DNA from: Spinacia oleracea
Lineage: Eukaryota; Streptophyta; Magnoliopsida; Caryophyllales; Amaranthaceae
DNA length: 64,000 nucleotides
Direction of reading: 5' to 3'
NCBI RefSeq assembly: GCF_020520425.1
Contig: NC_079492.1
Span: 4,030,001-4,094,000, forward strand
How positions within the stretch are numbered: the first letter of the stretch is position 1; each line of letters opens with the position of its first letter. This document shows, in pieces, positions 53,020-64,000 of the stretch. The notes below the pieces were generated by a model, which did not search any database, was not told the origin of the DNA, and worked only from the letters and a program-made list of their open reading frames with translations. Both the position numbers and the translations under genes were made by a program.

Positions 53020-54370
53020 TGACTGAAAGGTTGATGGTTCAATTCTTATTTAATCTACGTTCAAGTCTCGTCGATGTTATTGAAAGGTGATTAAATTAAG
53101 CTTATAAGATATTCTGTATAAGATTATTATTGCGAAATTAAAAGGAGGGCAGAGAGGCCCATCTCAGAGATGAGTTTCCAAACATATATCCTAGGGCTAG
53201 GTGGTAATTTTACCATTATCTTGAAAGCGTTTGAGTACCATTTTTGAGAAACGAACATCATTTTTGAACTCCTGAGTACCATTTTTGAGCTTATGAGTAC
53301 CATATTAGAACTTATTTTGATTAGATATGTTTTTGTCAAAACATATCTGAGATTGGAATATAGTTCCTCGAAAGGTTGATGGTTCAATTCTTATTTAATC
53401 TACGTTCAAGCCTCGTCTATATTATTGAAAGGTGATTAAATTAAGCATGTTAGATATTATGTATAAGATAATTATTGCGAGATTGAAATTATGTCTTAAT
53501 CAATATGAGGTGTACGAACGAGTATGATTGAGATATGTTATGAAGAAAACAAGAAAGATAATTCTGGTTTTCTGTTATTCGAATTGAAAGGTTGAGTGTT
53601 CAATTCTTATTTAACCTTTATTTTCCAGGAAGAACGAGTTTCTAACCTAAGTTCAATTCTTATCGATGTCACTGTAATGTGATTAAATTATGCCTATAAG
53701 ATTAAAACTCTATAATTATATCGAGGTTAAAATTATATCCTAATCAATATGAGGTGTAGGAACGAGTTACGAGTGTGATTGAGATATATTATGACGAAAG
53801 CAAGAAAAATAAGGGAAAGGTTGAGTGTTCAATTCCTATTTAACCTTTAAGTTTTCAGGAAGATTGAGCTTCTAACCCAAACTCAATTCCCGTTGATGTC
53901 AATGAAAGTTGATTAAATCCTACTCCATCCGTCCCAAAATTATAGTTTTGTTTTCTAAATCAGGCGTCCCAAAATTATAGTTATGTTTCTAATTTTGGCT
54001 ATTAAGGTTCATACTTTCTCATGTACTATATTAATTAAAAATAATATTGAAAACTCACCCATGTACAATACCACTTTCCTATGTACAATATACCACTTTC
54101 CACTTTCCTATGTACAATATTATATTCTCTTTCACATGTACTTTATTCCACATTTCCATACAACTCAATCATCATTTGTACTTTATTCCACTTTTCCATG
54201 TACTATATTCCATTTTTCTTAAAACCCGTATTTTTTATCAAACGAGACTATAAATACGGGACGGAGGGAGTATAAGATAATTATTGCGGGATTAAGTTGA
54301 AACTTGAAAGTATGTCCTAATCAATGTGAGGTGTACGAGCGAATATGATTGAGATAAATTAGTGAAAAGA
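53020..54370. repeat. Degenerate long tandem repeat (about four units)
   Basis: Units of roughly 210-350 bp share AAAGGTTGATGGTTCAATTC, TTATTTAA, GGTGATTAAATTA, ATAAGATAATTATTGCG and CAATATGAGGTGTACGAACG. They start near 53,027, 53,375, 53,585 and 53,815. The last is interrupted by a MITE. Confidence 0.7.
53923..54270. mobile_element. Stowaway-like MITE in the fourth tandem unit
   Basis: CTCCATCCGTCCCAAAATTA and AATACGGGACGGAGGGAG ends, with TA flanks. Inside, ATGTAC(A/T)ATA and CACTTTCC(T/A)ATGTAC recur in tandem. Confidence 0.8.
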
Positions 54371-55016
54371 AAGGAGGTCGTGATTACTTAGGCCTACATG
54401 GTATAGAGTTAATAGACTATAGACTATATATATAGAGAGAATTAGAGGGTGATTTAAATCGATGGGATTGGGATAAGTACATTTTTATTTGACTAAGTGT
54501 GACGATTACATTTACAAAGTTTCTTCACCAATCTCTTAACTCCAATGATTACTCTTAATTTATCATTAATTACAGGTAGATTGGATGTACTATTGTACTC
54601 CAAGACTTTGTTTTTTTATCCTCTACCCTTTCGAAAGTCACTTTGGATTACTGCGACGTAGCCTCAAATACGAAGTAATATACATAGCACTTATTTGAGC
54701 CGATTAAACTAGATAGACCAGATCAGAACTGATTGGGACTTATTATATCTGATTTCAAAAGAGAAAAACTGAGATAATCAATTAAGACCAGATTGAACTT
54801 ATTGACCTAATAGGATTGGACCTGATTGTAAGTTATCTGAACTGTCGATATAAGTTTCTGAAACGTTAAAGGGAAAGTTGTTTTTTAAGGTGAAGAAAAC
54901 ACCCCAGTATATTGGCCGGTAAAATAAAGAAGAGTGCTTAGAGAAAGGAAAAAAAAAAGGAAAATCAAATTACTTAAAAAGGTGACTTATATAATAGAGA
55001 CTTATTGGCTCGACTT
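54371..55016. other. Intergenic stretch, nothing recognised
   Basis: AT-rich sequence with no gene and no element ends that I could pair. A run of GACCAGATTGAACTTATT-like text at 54.7-54.85 kb is mildly repetitive. Confidence 0.5.
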
Positions 55017-55582
55017 TGGGTCTGTTTGGCAATACTAGCTGAAATTGAGCTGAAACTGATAAGGTAACTGAAACTGATAAGGTATTACCTGAAACTGATA
55101 AGGTATAAGGTAGCTGATTATGTTATCTGTTTGGTAAAACTAGTTTTGTAAAGACCTGAAATTGATGTTCCATTGCCATTGTTTAATTGACAGGGGTTGC
55201 TAGATCAAAGGTTGGGGTTTTTTTTTTCCCATATGTTAGGATGATTTTTGTCTAGAAATCAAAGAAAGATTTGGAAAGAAGGAGATACGAGAATTTTTTG
55301 TAGGTAAAAACACAAAGATAATGCTTGGTGTTTGGGAGGAATTAGGGGAGTTTTTTTTTCATTATTTAGGATTCTATTATCAAATTTTTTTTAATGAAAA
55401 ATAACAATTTCAGGAGCTGAATCTCAAACGTTAATCAGATTAACGTTTCAATATCAGTCACTTTATCCAACTTATATTTTATTTCAGCTATCTGCCAAAC
55501 ACTCCTAATTGTTTAAGATGACTTATCATATTAGCACCTAATGATTTAAGGTGACTGAAATTGCTTACCAAACAGACCATTT
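55017..55582. mobile_element. hAT/Harbinger-type MITE
   Basis: Inverted ends GGTCTGTTTGGCAA and TTACCAAACAGACC bound about 560 bp, with a triple GAAACTGATAAGGTA repeat near the left end. The target duplication is not clear. Confidence 0.6.
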
Positions 55583-55629
55583 CTCTAATTTCATCAATTG
55601 TAGACTAAAATAGTTTCTTTGTCCAGCGA

Positions 55630-56400
55630 GTCTCCTGTGAGACCAGTCACACCATCAACTTGATGGTGTGACGAGCGCGAAACCAATAGCGTACCTCCCC
55701 TAAAACTATAAAAAAAGTAATAGATCTAAACTATAAAAGTAACATACCTAAACTAAAAAAGTACCTCCTCTAAAATGATTAAAAAAAAAAAAAGTAACAT
55801 GTCTAAACTATAGAAATAACATATCTAAACTAAAAATGTACCTCCCCTAAAACTATTCCGTATAAAAAAAAAGTAACATGTCTAAACTATAGAAGTAACA
55901 TACCTAAACTAAAAAATTACCTCATCTAAAATTATAAAAAAAAGTAACATGTCTAAACTATAGAAGTAACATACCTAAACTATAAAAAATACCTCCTCTA
56001 AAATTATTTAAAAAAAAAAGTAACATGTCTAAACTATAGAAGTAACATACCTAAACTAAGAAGGTATCTCCCCTAAAACTACTTTGTATAAGAAAACTAA
56101 CATGTATAAACTATAAAAGTAACATACCCAAACTAAAAAAAGTCCTTCGTCTAAAATTATATAAAAAAAAGTAACATGTCTAAACTATAGAAGGTATCTC
56201 CCCTAAAACTACTCCGTATAAAAAAAGTAACATGTATAAACTATAGAAGTAACATACCTAAACTAAAAAAGTACCTCTTTTAAAATTATATATAAAAAAA
56301 AGTAACATGTTTAAACTATATAAATAATATACTTAAATTCGCAAATGCGAACTGGTCTCACCATCAGTTAATGGTAAGAACAGTCTCATATAAGAATTTG
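55630..56400. mobile_element. TIR-bounded AAGTAACAT minisatellite element (copy 2)
   Basis: The left end, TGTGAGACCAGTCACACC with the TTGATGGTGTGAC hairpin, and the right end, CTCACCATCAGTTAATGG with AGTCTCATATAAGAATTTG, match copy 1 closely. The core is about nine array units of roughly 75 bp without other insertions. This is the cleanest copy of the family in the window. Confidence 0.7.
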
Positions 56401-56766
56401 AGTTCTTTGTCAGTGTGTTACACTCTAATCGTGATGGTATGGGTACGATTTAACAATAATATGTCTAGAATGTAGGACAAAGTAGGTGACACAGTGACAA
56501 GCTCTAATTATACATAGACACATAGTAGATATAGTTTTTTTTTGTATATATATAATAATAATAATATATTTATTTAAGTTTACAAAAAGAGGGACAGATA
56601 GAAGTGATACCTTAGCTAGTTAGCTTCATTGAAAAACCCTATATTGTGCACCAACAAGTTATCAAATTGTCCCTCAAAATTCAAAAAAAACAAAAAAAAA
56701 AACATGGAGCAGTAAAATCACCTTAAGCTTGAGAAGTTATTCCTCCCTTATCCAATGTGTTAAATT

Positions 56767-57490
56767 ATGAAGAATATATTATTTTCTCATATTATTCTGT
56801 GGGCATACGCCTCTTTATATTATAAACTAGATGTCCTACACTTCGTAGGATTCCTAACTCCTATAGATTTCTATCTCATATCATATAACATAACTCTATC
56901 TTATATAATATTCTATCATATAACTACGTTATCTTCAACACATCTCGCAATCGTAACGGCAGTTTCACAAACGTTGCGATTGAAAACGTATATTATTTTC
57001 TGTCTGAGTACCTTCTTCGTCTTTGTTGAAGTCGATATGCACAACTCAGTGATTTCGACTTCAATTAAAAAAAAAACTCGAGCAAGAACGCCATTCTTTT
57101 CGAACCTGCACTACTTTCCCCCTCTTGATGAGAATGTCCTTTTCGAACTCACCAATTATCTCAATGTAACGGGTCGGGAACGCCTTCGGCTTCTCTTGAG
57201 CAAAATCATGCTCAATCCGTCATTGGTTTTTCGGAGCAAAAACAAGCTCTCAAATCTTCATTGGTTTTTCGAAGCAAAACCAAACTCAAATCAATACTCG
57301 AATTGGACGCGGTCCCAAGTACGAGTCTTTTCTCCAACACCAACTCATCTTCTACCAATAATTCACAGAGGAAGTATTATATTAATCATGAATCCCGCCG
57401 ATGGGTTTATTTTTTTAACCTATCGGCAGGTGGAAAATTTTATAGACCGGTTCTAGGATCTCCTAGGCTCTTGATACCATGTTAGATATT
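56767..57490 (-). mobile_element. Fragment of the short Copia family
   Basis: The reverse complement shares with 44,020-44,440 the primer-site start TGGTATCAAGAGCC, a CC(A/G)GCGGGATTC-type segment, TGTTGGAGAAAAGACTCGTA and AATTGGTGAGTTCGAAAAG. A 229-codon plus-strand frame over it has no domain and is antisense to a leader, so I do not call it a gene. Confidence 0.65.
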
Positions 57491-57637
57491 GTGAAACCCG
57501 GTCTCTAAGATCTCCTAATCTCTTGATACCATGTTAGATTTAAAAATGAGAAACCATTTGGACTTGTATGAGACCGGAAAACTCTTTGTCCTTGGGTTTT
57601 TCAGGTCCATTTTAAATATTCTCTAAAATTTAACATA

Positions 57638-57868
57638 GGCCCGTTCGGTATCACTGTCAGTTCCCAGTTTTTGGTTTTTTGGTTTTGTAAGTCATATGAT
57701 TTAGATTGAATTATGAACTAAAAAATAGTCATACCTATTGTAATCATGTTAATTTTGAAAACTGACAACAAAAAACTGGAAACTACATATTATGGCTTTC
57801 ATATTTTGGTTTTTAGTTTTGTAAAAAACAGAAAACTGAAAACAAAAAATGATACCAAACGAGCCTAA
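57638..57868. mobile_element. MITE
   Basis: Inverted ends AGGCCCGTTCGGTATCA and TGATACCAAACGAGCCT; interior of about 200 bp rich in GTTTTTGG/CCAAAAAC-like text. Confidence 0.65.
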
Positions 57869-57899
57869 AGTTTATGTTAGGTTTTTTCATAAAATTTAG

Positions 57900-58968
57900 T
57901 AGGGCTGAGCAAAACTATCCGTATATCCGAAAATCCGAATAACCGATTCGCATCCGATCCGAAATTTATGGGTATCCGATTCGAAATAGATTTCGAATCG
58001 GATATCCGATCCGAAAAATCGGATATCGGATACAAATACGGATATTAATTTTCAGAAATTCGGATATCCGATATCCGAAATAATTGCGGATATCTTATTT
58101 CGGATATCGGATATCCGATCCGAAATCCGAAATATGACAATAATTTAATATTTTAAAATTTTACCTTCTATTTAAACCAAAACCTAAAACCCCATCTCAA
58201 ACATCTCAGCCGCATCTCAGTTTCTACCTCTCTCTCTTTTCCTTTCTCATTTCACAGAGACTAAAGAGAGAGACACACAACCCTTCACCTCACCAGATCC
58301 TCCACATCACCGCACCTCACCGGAATACTTCACTCACACCGAATCACCATAGATGCATCTCATCTTGTTTTCTCTCCCCAAAATCCCAAATGGTCTACTA
58401 CATTTCTGGGTGTTAGCCTATTTAAACCAAGGACATGATATTAATCGTTTAGATCTGAGCCAGAGTTCTATTAATTAATCTTCATATTCGCTATTTTTAT
58501 AGCATCATTTTGTGGGTGGATTGTCAATTTATCTTCTTCATCTTTCTCTAAAAATTGATTTCATAGTATCATTTTGTGGGTCAATCTGTTTCTCGAAAAG
58601 GAAAAATCTCCAACAATAATTTTGTTAATTAATTACTTTACCAAAATTAATTATATGGAATTTGATAAATGTTTGTGTTTGCTTTAATTGGTGGGGAGTA
58701 CTTGTTTGATACATATATAAGAGAGGATCAGAGGAGTAAACAACTAAACCCTGCAAGAGACATTGAAGCTTTGGAAATACAGAAGAAGCAAAGTAAAGTT
58801 GGATTACGGATATCCGGCGTATCCGATCCGAAATTTTTTGGATATCGGATATCGGTTATCCGAAGTTTTTCGGATCGGATACGGATATCAGTTTTAATAA
58901 ATTTCGGATACGGATATCCGATCCGAAATGTGATTTCGGGTCGGATATCCGATCCGTGCTCACCCCTA
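57900..58968. mobile_element. hAT-like element with gene-like insert
   Basis: Ends TAGGGCTGAGCA and TGCTCACCCCTA are inverted. The 8-bp duplication AAATTTAG lies at 57892-57899 and 58969-58976. Subterminal regions are dense in CGGATATCCGAT palindromes. The middle (58,140-58,800) lacks these motifs and looks like leader, intron and exon of a host gene. Confidence 0.8.
58655..58800 (+). pseudogene. Possible captured exon
   Basis: An open stretch reads FALIGGEYLFDTYIRE, then DQRSKQLNPARDIEALEIQ and KKQSKV, with balanced composition, before running into the element's palindromic repeat. I do not recognise the parent protein. It has the look of a real coding exon, with a leader-like CT-rich segment and an intron-like AT-rich segment upstream. 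Confidence 0.4.
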
Positions 58969-59062
58969 AAATTTAGGCCTTTTATAAAGTAATAACTGGA
59001 TATATATGCCTCCCGTGTTTTTTTTATATCACCCAAAGAAATATCCCTAATTGCTATACCCA

Positions 59063-59186
59063 GGTACAGCCAAGATGGCTGTACCCCCTGCCCAAAACGA
59101 CGCGCAGCGTCGTTTGGGTAAAATACCCAGGTACAGCCAACTTGGCTGTACCCCCTGCCATTGTTAGGCGCGTGAATCCCACGCGC
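59063..59186. other. Cluster of four strong inverted repeats
   Basis: Hairpins: 59063-59085 (GGTACAGCCA, 10-bp stem), 59091-59118 (AAACGACGC stem, GCA loop), 59130-59152 (GGTACAGCCAA, 11-bp stem, 1-nt loop) and 59168-59186 (GCGCGTG stem). The first and third are near-direct copies, each followed by CCCCTGCC. The cluster ends about 60 bp before a TATA box. Confidence 0.85.
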
Positions 59187-59247
59187 GGGTAGTTAATTTT
59201 GAAAAAAAAAATGGCACGTGAGGGTAATAATTTCGCGCAGGAATGGC

Positions 59248-59256
59248 CTATAAATA
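59248..59256 (+). promoter_or_regulatory. TATA box before the micro-exon gene, with nearby CACGTG
   Basis: CTATAAATA lies 253 bp upstream of the ATG. A CACGTG palindrome at 59215-59220 is 28 bp farther upstream, a possible bZIP/bHLH site. The leader between is CT-rich. Confidence 0.5.
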
Positions 59257-59508
59257 CAAAAAAAAAGAGGAAAATCATTTCGAAAACCGTTCAAATTCTC
59301 AACACGCAAAAAATTTTCTCTCTCCTCTGCCAACTCTTCTACTTCGTTGTTTTCTCTCTCTTAAAACCGCCATTAAACTTCCTGCAACCACCTCAATCAA
59401 CTTTCTCTCTCTTCAAACCGCTACTAATCTTCATTATTAAAGCTGAATTTCCACAAAATATCAAGAGAAGAAATCTGTGACTTCTTTTTACTGAAAAAAA
59501 AGAGAAAA

Positions 59509-62500
59509 ATGGATGTTCGTGACGAAATTGACATGAACAAGCTTCAAAATCCACCGAAAAGCAAAAAGTAAGTAATTACAATTGATTCTGATGTTTCGAT
59601 TTTATTTTCGAACTAAAATGAAATCTAATTTTGCTTATTTTCGTTCTATTTCAGAAAAACGAAGATGCCGAAAGAAAAAAAGGAAACGTATGTAATTTAA
59701 TTTCAGATTTCCAACATGCAACTGTTTTATTACTTAAATATTTGTTTAATTCAGTTATTTTCAGTATTTTTCTTTATAATGTTCAAGTAATTTCATTATA
59801 ATGGTCAATTTTTTGGTTTATGATGTTAGCAAACCCTAACTTCTGATTTTTTGGCTATAGGACTGGAAGATCTAGTGAAGAGCAAAAAATCGGGAATGCA
59901 AAGCAACTAGACATGAAGGAGTAAGTTATTTTAAGTTTTCGTAGATAAATTCATTTTAATTTACATATGTTCAATCAATTTTATGTTAATGTTCAATCGT
60001 TTTTAATTTAATGTTCATTTTCGTTGCGTGATGATTTAACCAAACCCTAACTATTGGTTTTTTGATCACAGAACTGGAAAATACGAAATTGAGAAGGAAA
60101 TTGAAGCTGAAAAGAAAATAGACACATTCCAGTAAGTAATTTTTATGTTTTTGAATATCTATTTCTATTTAATTTGCGAATGTGCCGTTTTTGACATTTG
60201 ATACAATACAAATACAAATTAATGATACATTGTTCATATTCATAGAGATTTAACAATAATCTTATTGATGATTAAAATTTGGATTGGGAATGTCAATTAA
60301 TTTAAATATTATTATAATAATGTAAATGTGATGAACTTTTGTCGAGTTTTTCTAATCTTATGTTAGACGTTCAATTTATGTGTAAAATGTTCATATTGTT
60401 TAAGCTAGATATTCATTTTGGTCCACTGAGTTTTGTTCATTCCTCTGTAAAATAAATTAAGTCTTTAGAACTCATGATAACTATCTTATGCAAAATGTTC
60501 AATTGATTATAGCAGAATATTCAATATCTTTTTGGAAAATGATCATATATTCCAAACTGGATATCCTTTTTGGTCTACTGAGATTTTCTTTAGGAATACT
60601 GAATTATTTCGAATGTTATATATATAATTAAAATAATTTGAACATTTGTTCATTCATATGTCCAAAAACTAAATCCAGAAATCATGGTAACTGTCTGTCT
60701 CCAAAATGTTCAATATATTTTGATAAAATATTCATTTTCTTTTTATAAAATATTCAATATATTTTGATAGTTCATTTTCTTTTTATAAAATGTTCAATTT
60801 TTTTTCTGGAATATATTTTGTTACAGAGTTTTGTTTTGGAATATACTATGAATTATTTCTAGTATTATATTCATAATGGAAATGTTCTTTGTACTAATAT
60901 TCAATTTTTCTACAGTAAAATTTTAAATCTACACTCATCTGCGAAAAATGTTCAATTTATTTTGCTAAAATATTCAATTCCTTTTTATAAAATGTTCGTT
61001 TACTCTGATATACTAAGTTGGTTTAGAAATCTTCAATTATTTCAACTACTATATTCATAATTTCAATGTTTGAACTTTTGTTCATTTCTTCAGTCCTTTT
61101 TATTATTAAAACTCATGATAACTGTTTTTATGTTAAATGTTCATTTTGTTTTCATAAAATATTCATTTCTTCAAACTGAATTTTGCTCTGGACACTCATT
61201 AGTTATACATTTATAAAATCTAGAGAACAACCACAAAGGTTAATAGTCAAATTTAAGCGAAGACCAACTAAATCCCAGCCAGAGGTTCAGAAAGTATTAA
61301 GGTATAAGATAATATCAATTTTTTATTAAATTTGAATGATTTTTAATATTATATAATATAATGTGTGCATTAACATCATATTAATAAAAAATACAGTGAA
61401 GGAGATGGGAAGGCATGTACAACTTCTGAGACAGAAGTTCAAAAACCATTGAGGTATAATATAATGTCCATTTTTTACTACATTATGCATGTAATATAAA
61501 TGTTCTTTTTCTTAAAGTTATTTGTTCAATTGTGTATGGCTTAATATTCATTCATAAATTGAAAGTTTATCTCATCTGCGTTTATGAATTATGTTCAAAA
61601 AATTTCCTCCTTGTGTTCAAAGTTTTTATGAATTATGATCAAAAAATTTACTTATTATGTTTAAAGCTTCTCCTATATGTTCAAAGCTTTTCTCCATTGT
61701 TCGTTCAAATTTTTTAACCTTTATGTTCTAAGTTTTTAGTCATATGTTCAAAGCCTTTCTTTCTGTTTATATCTCAGTCAAACTATTTGGTTATAATATG
61801 TTCAAAGCTTTTCTCCATTTTGTTCAAAGTTTTTAACCTTTATGCTCAAAGTTTTTAGTCAAATGTTCAAATTTACCTATTATGTTTAAAACTTTTCTCC
61901 ATTTTGTTCAAAGTTTATTACCTTTATGTTCAAAGTTTTTACCCTAATGTTCAAGTTTTTAGTCATGGGTTCAAATTTCACAGTATAATATAATGTCCAT
62001 TTTTAGCTTTTTAAATAATTTTTTATTAATTTTATATAAAATGACTTGTACGTTTACACCTTACTATTCAAATTACAGTGAAGGAGATAAGAAATCTTCG
62101 TCAAAATCACAGCCTGAAGTTCAAAAAACATCAAGGTAAAAATTAATATGAATTTTCAATTTAGTTGAATCGTTCATAATTTTTATATAAAATAGCATGT
62201 ATATTAAAAATATATTATTCAAATAACAGTGAAGAAGATCAAGAAGAGTCTTCAAAATCTTTGGTACAAAGAAAGATTGCTACAAAAAATAGGTAGAATT
62301 TGGCATTTTTTTACAATTCATTTTCTTCTGCATATTTGTTCATAATGGTTTCATTGTTTGTTCATTCATTTGGAATTGTTTGTTCTTTATTTTATATGGT
62401 TTATTCTTTATTATTGAACGACTCTTTCTTTCTTCTTTATTTGTAACTTTATATATAAATGATATTTTACATACGTTTTCATATATATGATCACACATTT

Positions 62501-63783
62501 GTCGTTTTAATTTATTGAATTTTTTTTGTTCTTTGTTTATCAGGGGCAACAACTTACTGAAACAACTTTTAGCAAAGAGCATAAAGCAGAACAACAAAAA
62601 AAAGGCTGCACAAATGGTAGCTGCAGCTGCTGCTGCTGCAATGGCCAGCAAAGAAGCTGACAAAAGGATAGATACAGCTGCCGTTGCAGCACAAATAGAA
62701 GCTGAGAAAATGGCACCTGCAGCTGATGCAGAAGACAAAAGAGTCGCTCAGGAAAAGGCGTCTGCAGCTGAGAAAGAAGCCAAAAGAGTGGCTGAGGAAA
62801 AGGCATCTGCAGCTGATGCAGAAGCGAAAAAACTGGATGAGGAGAAGGCATCTGCAGCTGATGCCCAAAGAGAAGCTGAGCTGAAAGAAGCTGAAAACAA
62901 GAGGATCGAGGCTAATAAGAAGAAGGAAGAAGAAGATAAAGCTGAAGCAATGAAGAAGGATTTAGAGGAAAGAAAGAAAGAATATGAAGAAAAAATGAGC
63001 CAGCTTATGGCTAAAAACAACAAAGAGTTGATAGAGGAAGCGGAAAGGAAAGAAGCTGAGAGAAAGAAAAGAGAAGATGAGAGAAAGAAAAAAGAAGACG
63101 ATGATGCCACAAAAGCAATTGCCATGGTGGTTGAAAATGTAAATGCTTCAGAGAGTGAAGCTCAAACCATTGGTGGTAAAGGCACAAAAAGAGGAAAGAA
63201 GACAACAGCTACCAAGAAGAACACCATTCTAAGTATTACTATGGATGAAGAACTACAAAAGAAGTTGCACAACATATCAGATTCATACAATCCGAGAAGA
63301 AGTACAAGATCAATGGTGAAAGTGCAACAAAATGTTGGTGCTGAAGTAGTTAGCAAAGAAGAATTTGAAGGCAAAGGTAACTATTTACATTGTTCAATCT
63401 TATTTCAATAAATATTCAAAATATATTATTATGTAAGTTGTACTTAGTATTTGTTAATAATGTAGATGTTTCTGGAGTTACTTCCAAAGTAACAAATACT
63501 CCAAAGAAAAGGAAAGCGGCTGAGAAAGAAGATGAGGATGAGCCTTTGAATGTTGAGATAATAAAAATAAAAAAACAAAAAGGTAAACATATTTACAAAA
63601 AAACAGTGTTAAAAAATAATTTAAGATAATTGATAAAATGTTAATATGTTAAATACATTGTAATTTTTTTTACAGGAGTTGAAAAAAAAGCACCTGTTAA
63701 GGGAAGAATTCTTCCTCTTAGGAGTGCATTGAAAAGAAATAAGAAAAATGATATTGAAGAAGTGAAAGAAGAACAGAAAACAG
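59509..63783 (+). CDS. Unknown Lys/Glu/Ala-rich coiled-coil protein, multi-exon, runs off the window
   Basis: I infer eleven exons: 59509-59567, 59655-59687, 59861-59920, 60072-60131, 61224-61301, 61397-61453, 62079-62135, 62230-62292, 62544-63376, 63466-63582 and 63676-63783, then a GT that leads on past the window. All are GT-AG and the frame stays open for about 508 residues. The first eight introns are all phase 2. Exons 6 and 7 are both 57 nt and encode related peptides (EGDGKACT..EVQKPLR, EGDKKSSS..EVQKTSR). Exon 9 codes for a long charged helix with three KR(V)A.EKASAA repeats, then basic, NLS-like text (KRGKK, KKRK) and a PRRSTRS motif. No enzyme domain is visible in the part present. 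A C-terminal domain may lie downstream. It could be a host gene or a transposon-carried one. The start is the first ATG after the leader and opens a clean frame. Confidence 0.7.
60132..61223. repeat. TGTTCA-rich intron sequence (also in neighbouring introns)
   Basis: Short motifs AATGTTCAAT, AATATTCAAT and ATGTTCAAAG recur through introns from about 59,770 to the window end, more than thirty times by eye. The densest part is 61,510-61,990. Spacing is irregular, so it is not a simple tandem array. Exons lack the pattern. Confidence 0.7.
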
Positions 63784-64000
63784 GTATTACATTTAACATT
63801 GTTCAAAGTTTTTTCAAAGAACGTTCATTTGGTTATCATAAAATGTTATTTTTGTTTGGATAAAAATTCTTTCTGTTTTTATCTCACAGTTATTCAAACT
63901 ATTTGGTTATATGTTCAAAGTTTTTCTCCATCATGTTCAAAAGTTTTCTATATTAAGTTCAAAGTTTTCTCCATTATATTCAAAGCTTTACTATTTCGTT

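Noticed and set aside
53127-53387. 86-codon minus-strand frame with repeated SSKMV text
   Set aside because: It results from short tandem GAGTACCATTTTTGA motifs inside the degenerate repeat. No domain and no gene-like context.
55630-56400. Regularly repeated array that could recall a CRISPR
   Set aside because: Units are long (about 75 bp) and similar throughout with no unique spacers. The genome is a plant.
56767-57456. 229-codon plus-strand frame
   Set aside because: It is antisense to a Copia-family leader that is also found at 44.0-44.4 kb, and shows no domain.
62340-63125. Minus-strand frames of 99-132 codons under exon 9 of the last gene
   Set aside because: They mirror the repetitive Ala/Lys/Glu codons of the plus-strand gene, whose exons and splice sites fit together.

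Overview
This is plant nuclear DNA, AT-rich and dense in transposons. The evidence is GT-AG introns in long genes, a calcium-dependent protein kinase, an NEP1-interacting RING-H2 protein, a bZIP factor, and many plant-type MITEs, Helitrons, SINEs and Copia LTR elements. The repeat style and gene structure suggest a eudicot, perhaps Caryophyllales/Amaranthaceae. That placement is a guess from general resemblance and was not tested.

Layout. 1-9.2 kb is a repeat field: Stowaway-like MITEs, two abutting Helitrons, and a TIR-bounded minisatellite element that itself carries a fold-back MITE and a Helitron. 9.4-9.95 kb is an intronless bZIP gene (+). 12.3-20.7 kb is an eight-exon CDPK gene (-) that I could join completely: 549 codons, kinase plus four EF-hands, with MITEs and tandem duplications in its introns. 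21-25.5 kb is repeats, including a SINE and a MULE-MITE with exact target duplications. 25.6-37.0 kb is a three-level nest. A hAT-like element (8-bp target duplication) contains the minisatellite element, which contains a 10.3-kb LTR retrotransposon (5-bp target duplication, 1,435-bp LTRs) in minus orientation with a coding-dead interior. 37.6-39.4 kb is a Pack-MULE-like element carrying host gene pieces, including a PPR remnant. 40-46.8 kb holds further nested MITEs, a short Copia remnant bracketed by a 175-bp duplication, and CACTA MITEs. 47.2-49.8 kb is a five-exon RING-H2 gene of the NEP1-interacting protein type (+). 50-59 kb is repeats, including a second copy of the minisatellite element and a hAT element with a gene-like insert. 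From 59.5 kb to the window end is an unfamiliar Lys/Glu/Ala-rich gene (+) with tiny symmetric exons and introns full of a TGTTCA motif. It is preceded by a cluster of strong inverted repeats and runs off the window.

The four genes show no functional clustering. They are isolated islands between repeats. The most interesting items are the minisatellite-carrying TIR family (three copies), the recently mobile but coding-dead LTR element, the Pack-MULE with captured host exons, and the micro-exon gene with its TGTTCA-rich introns and hairpin cluster.
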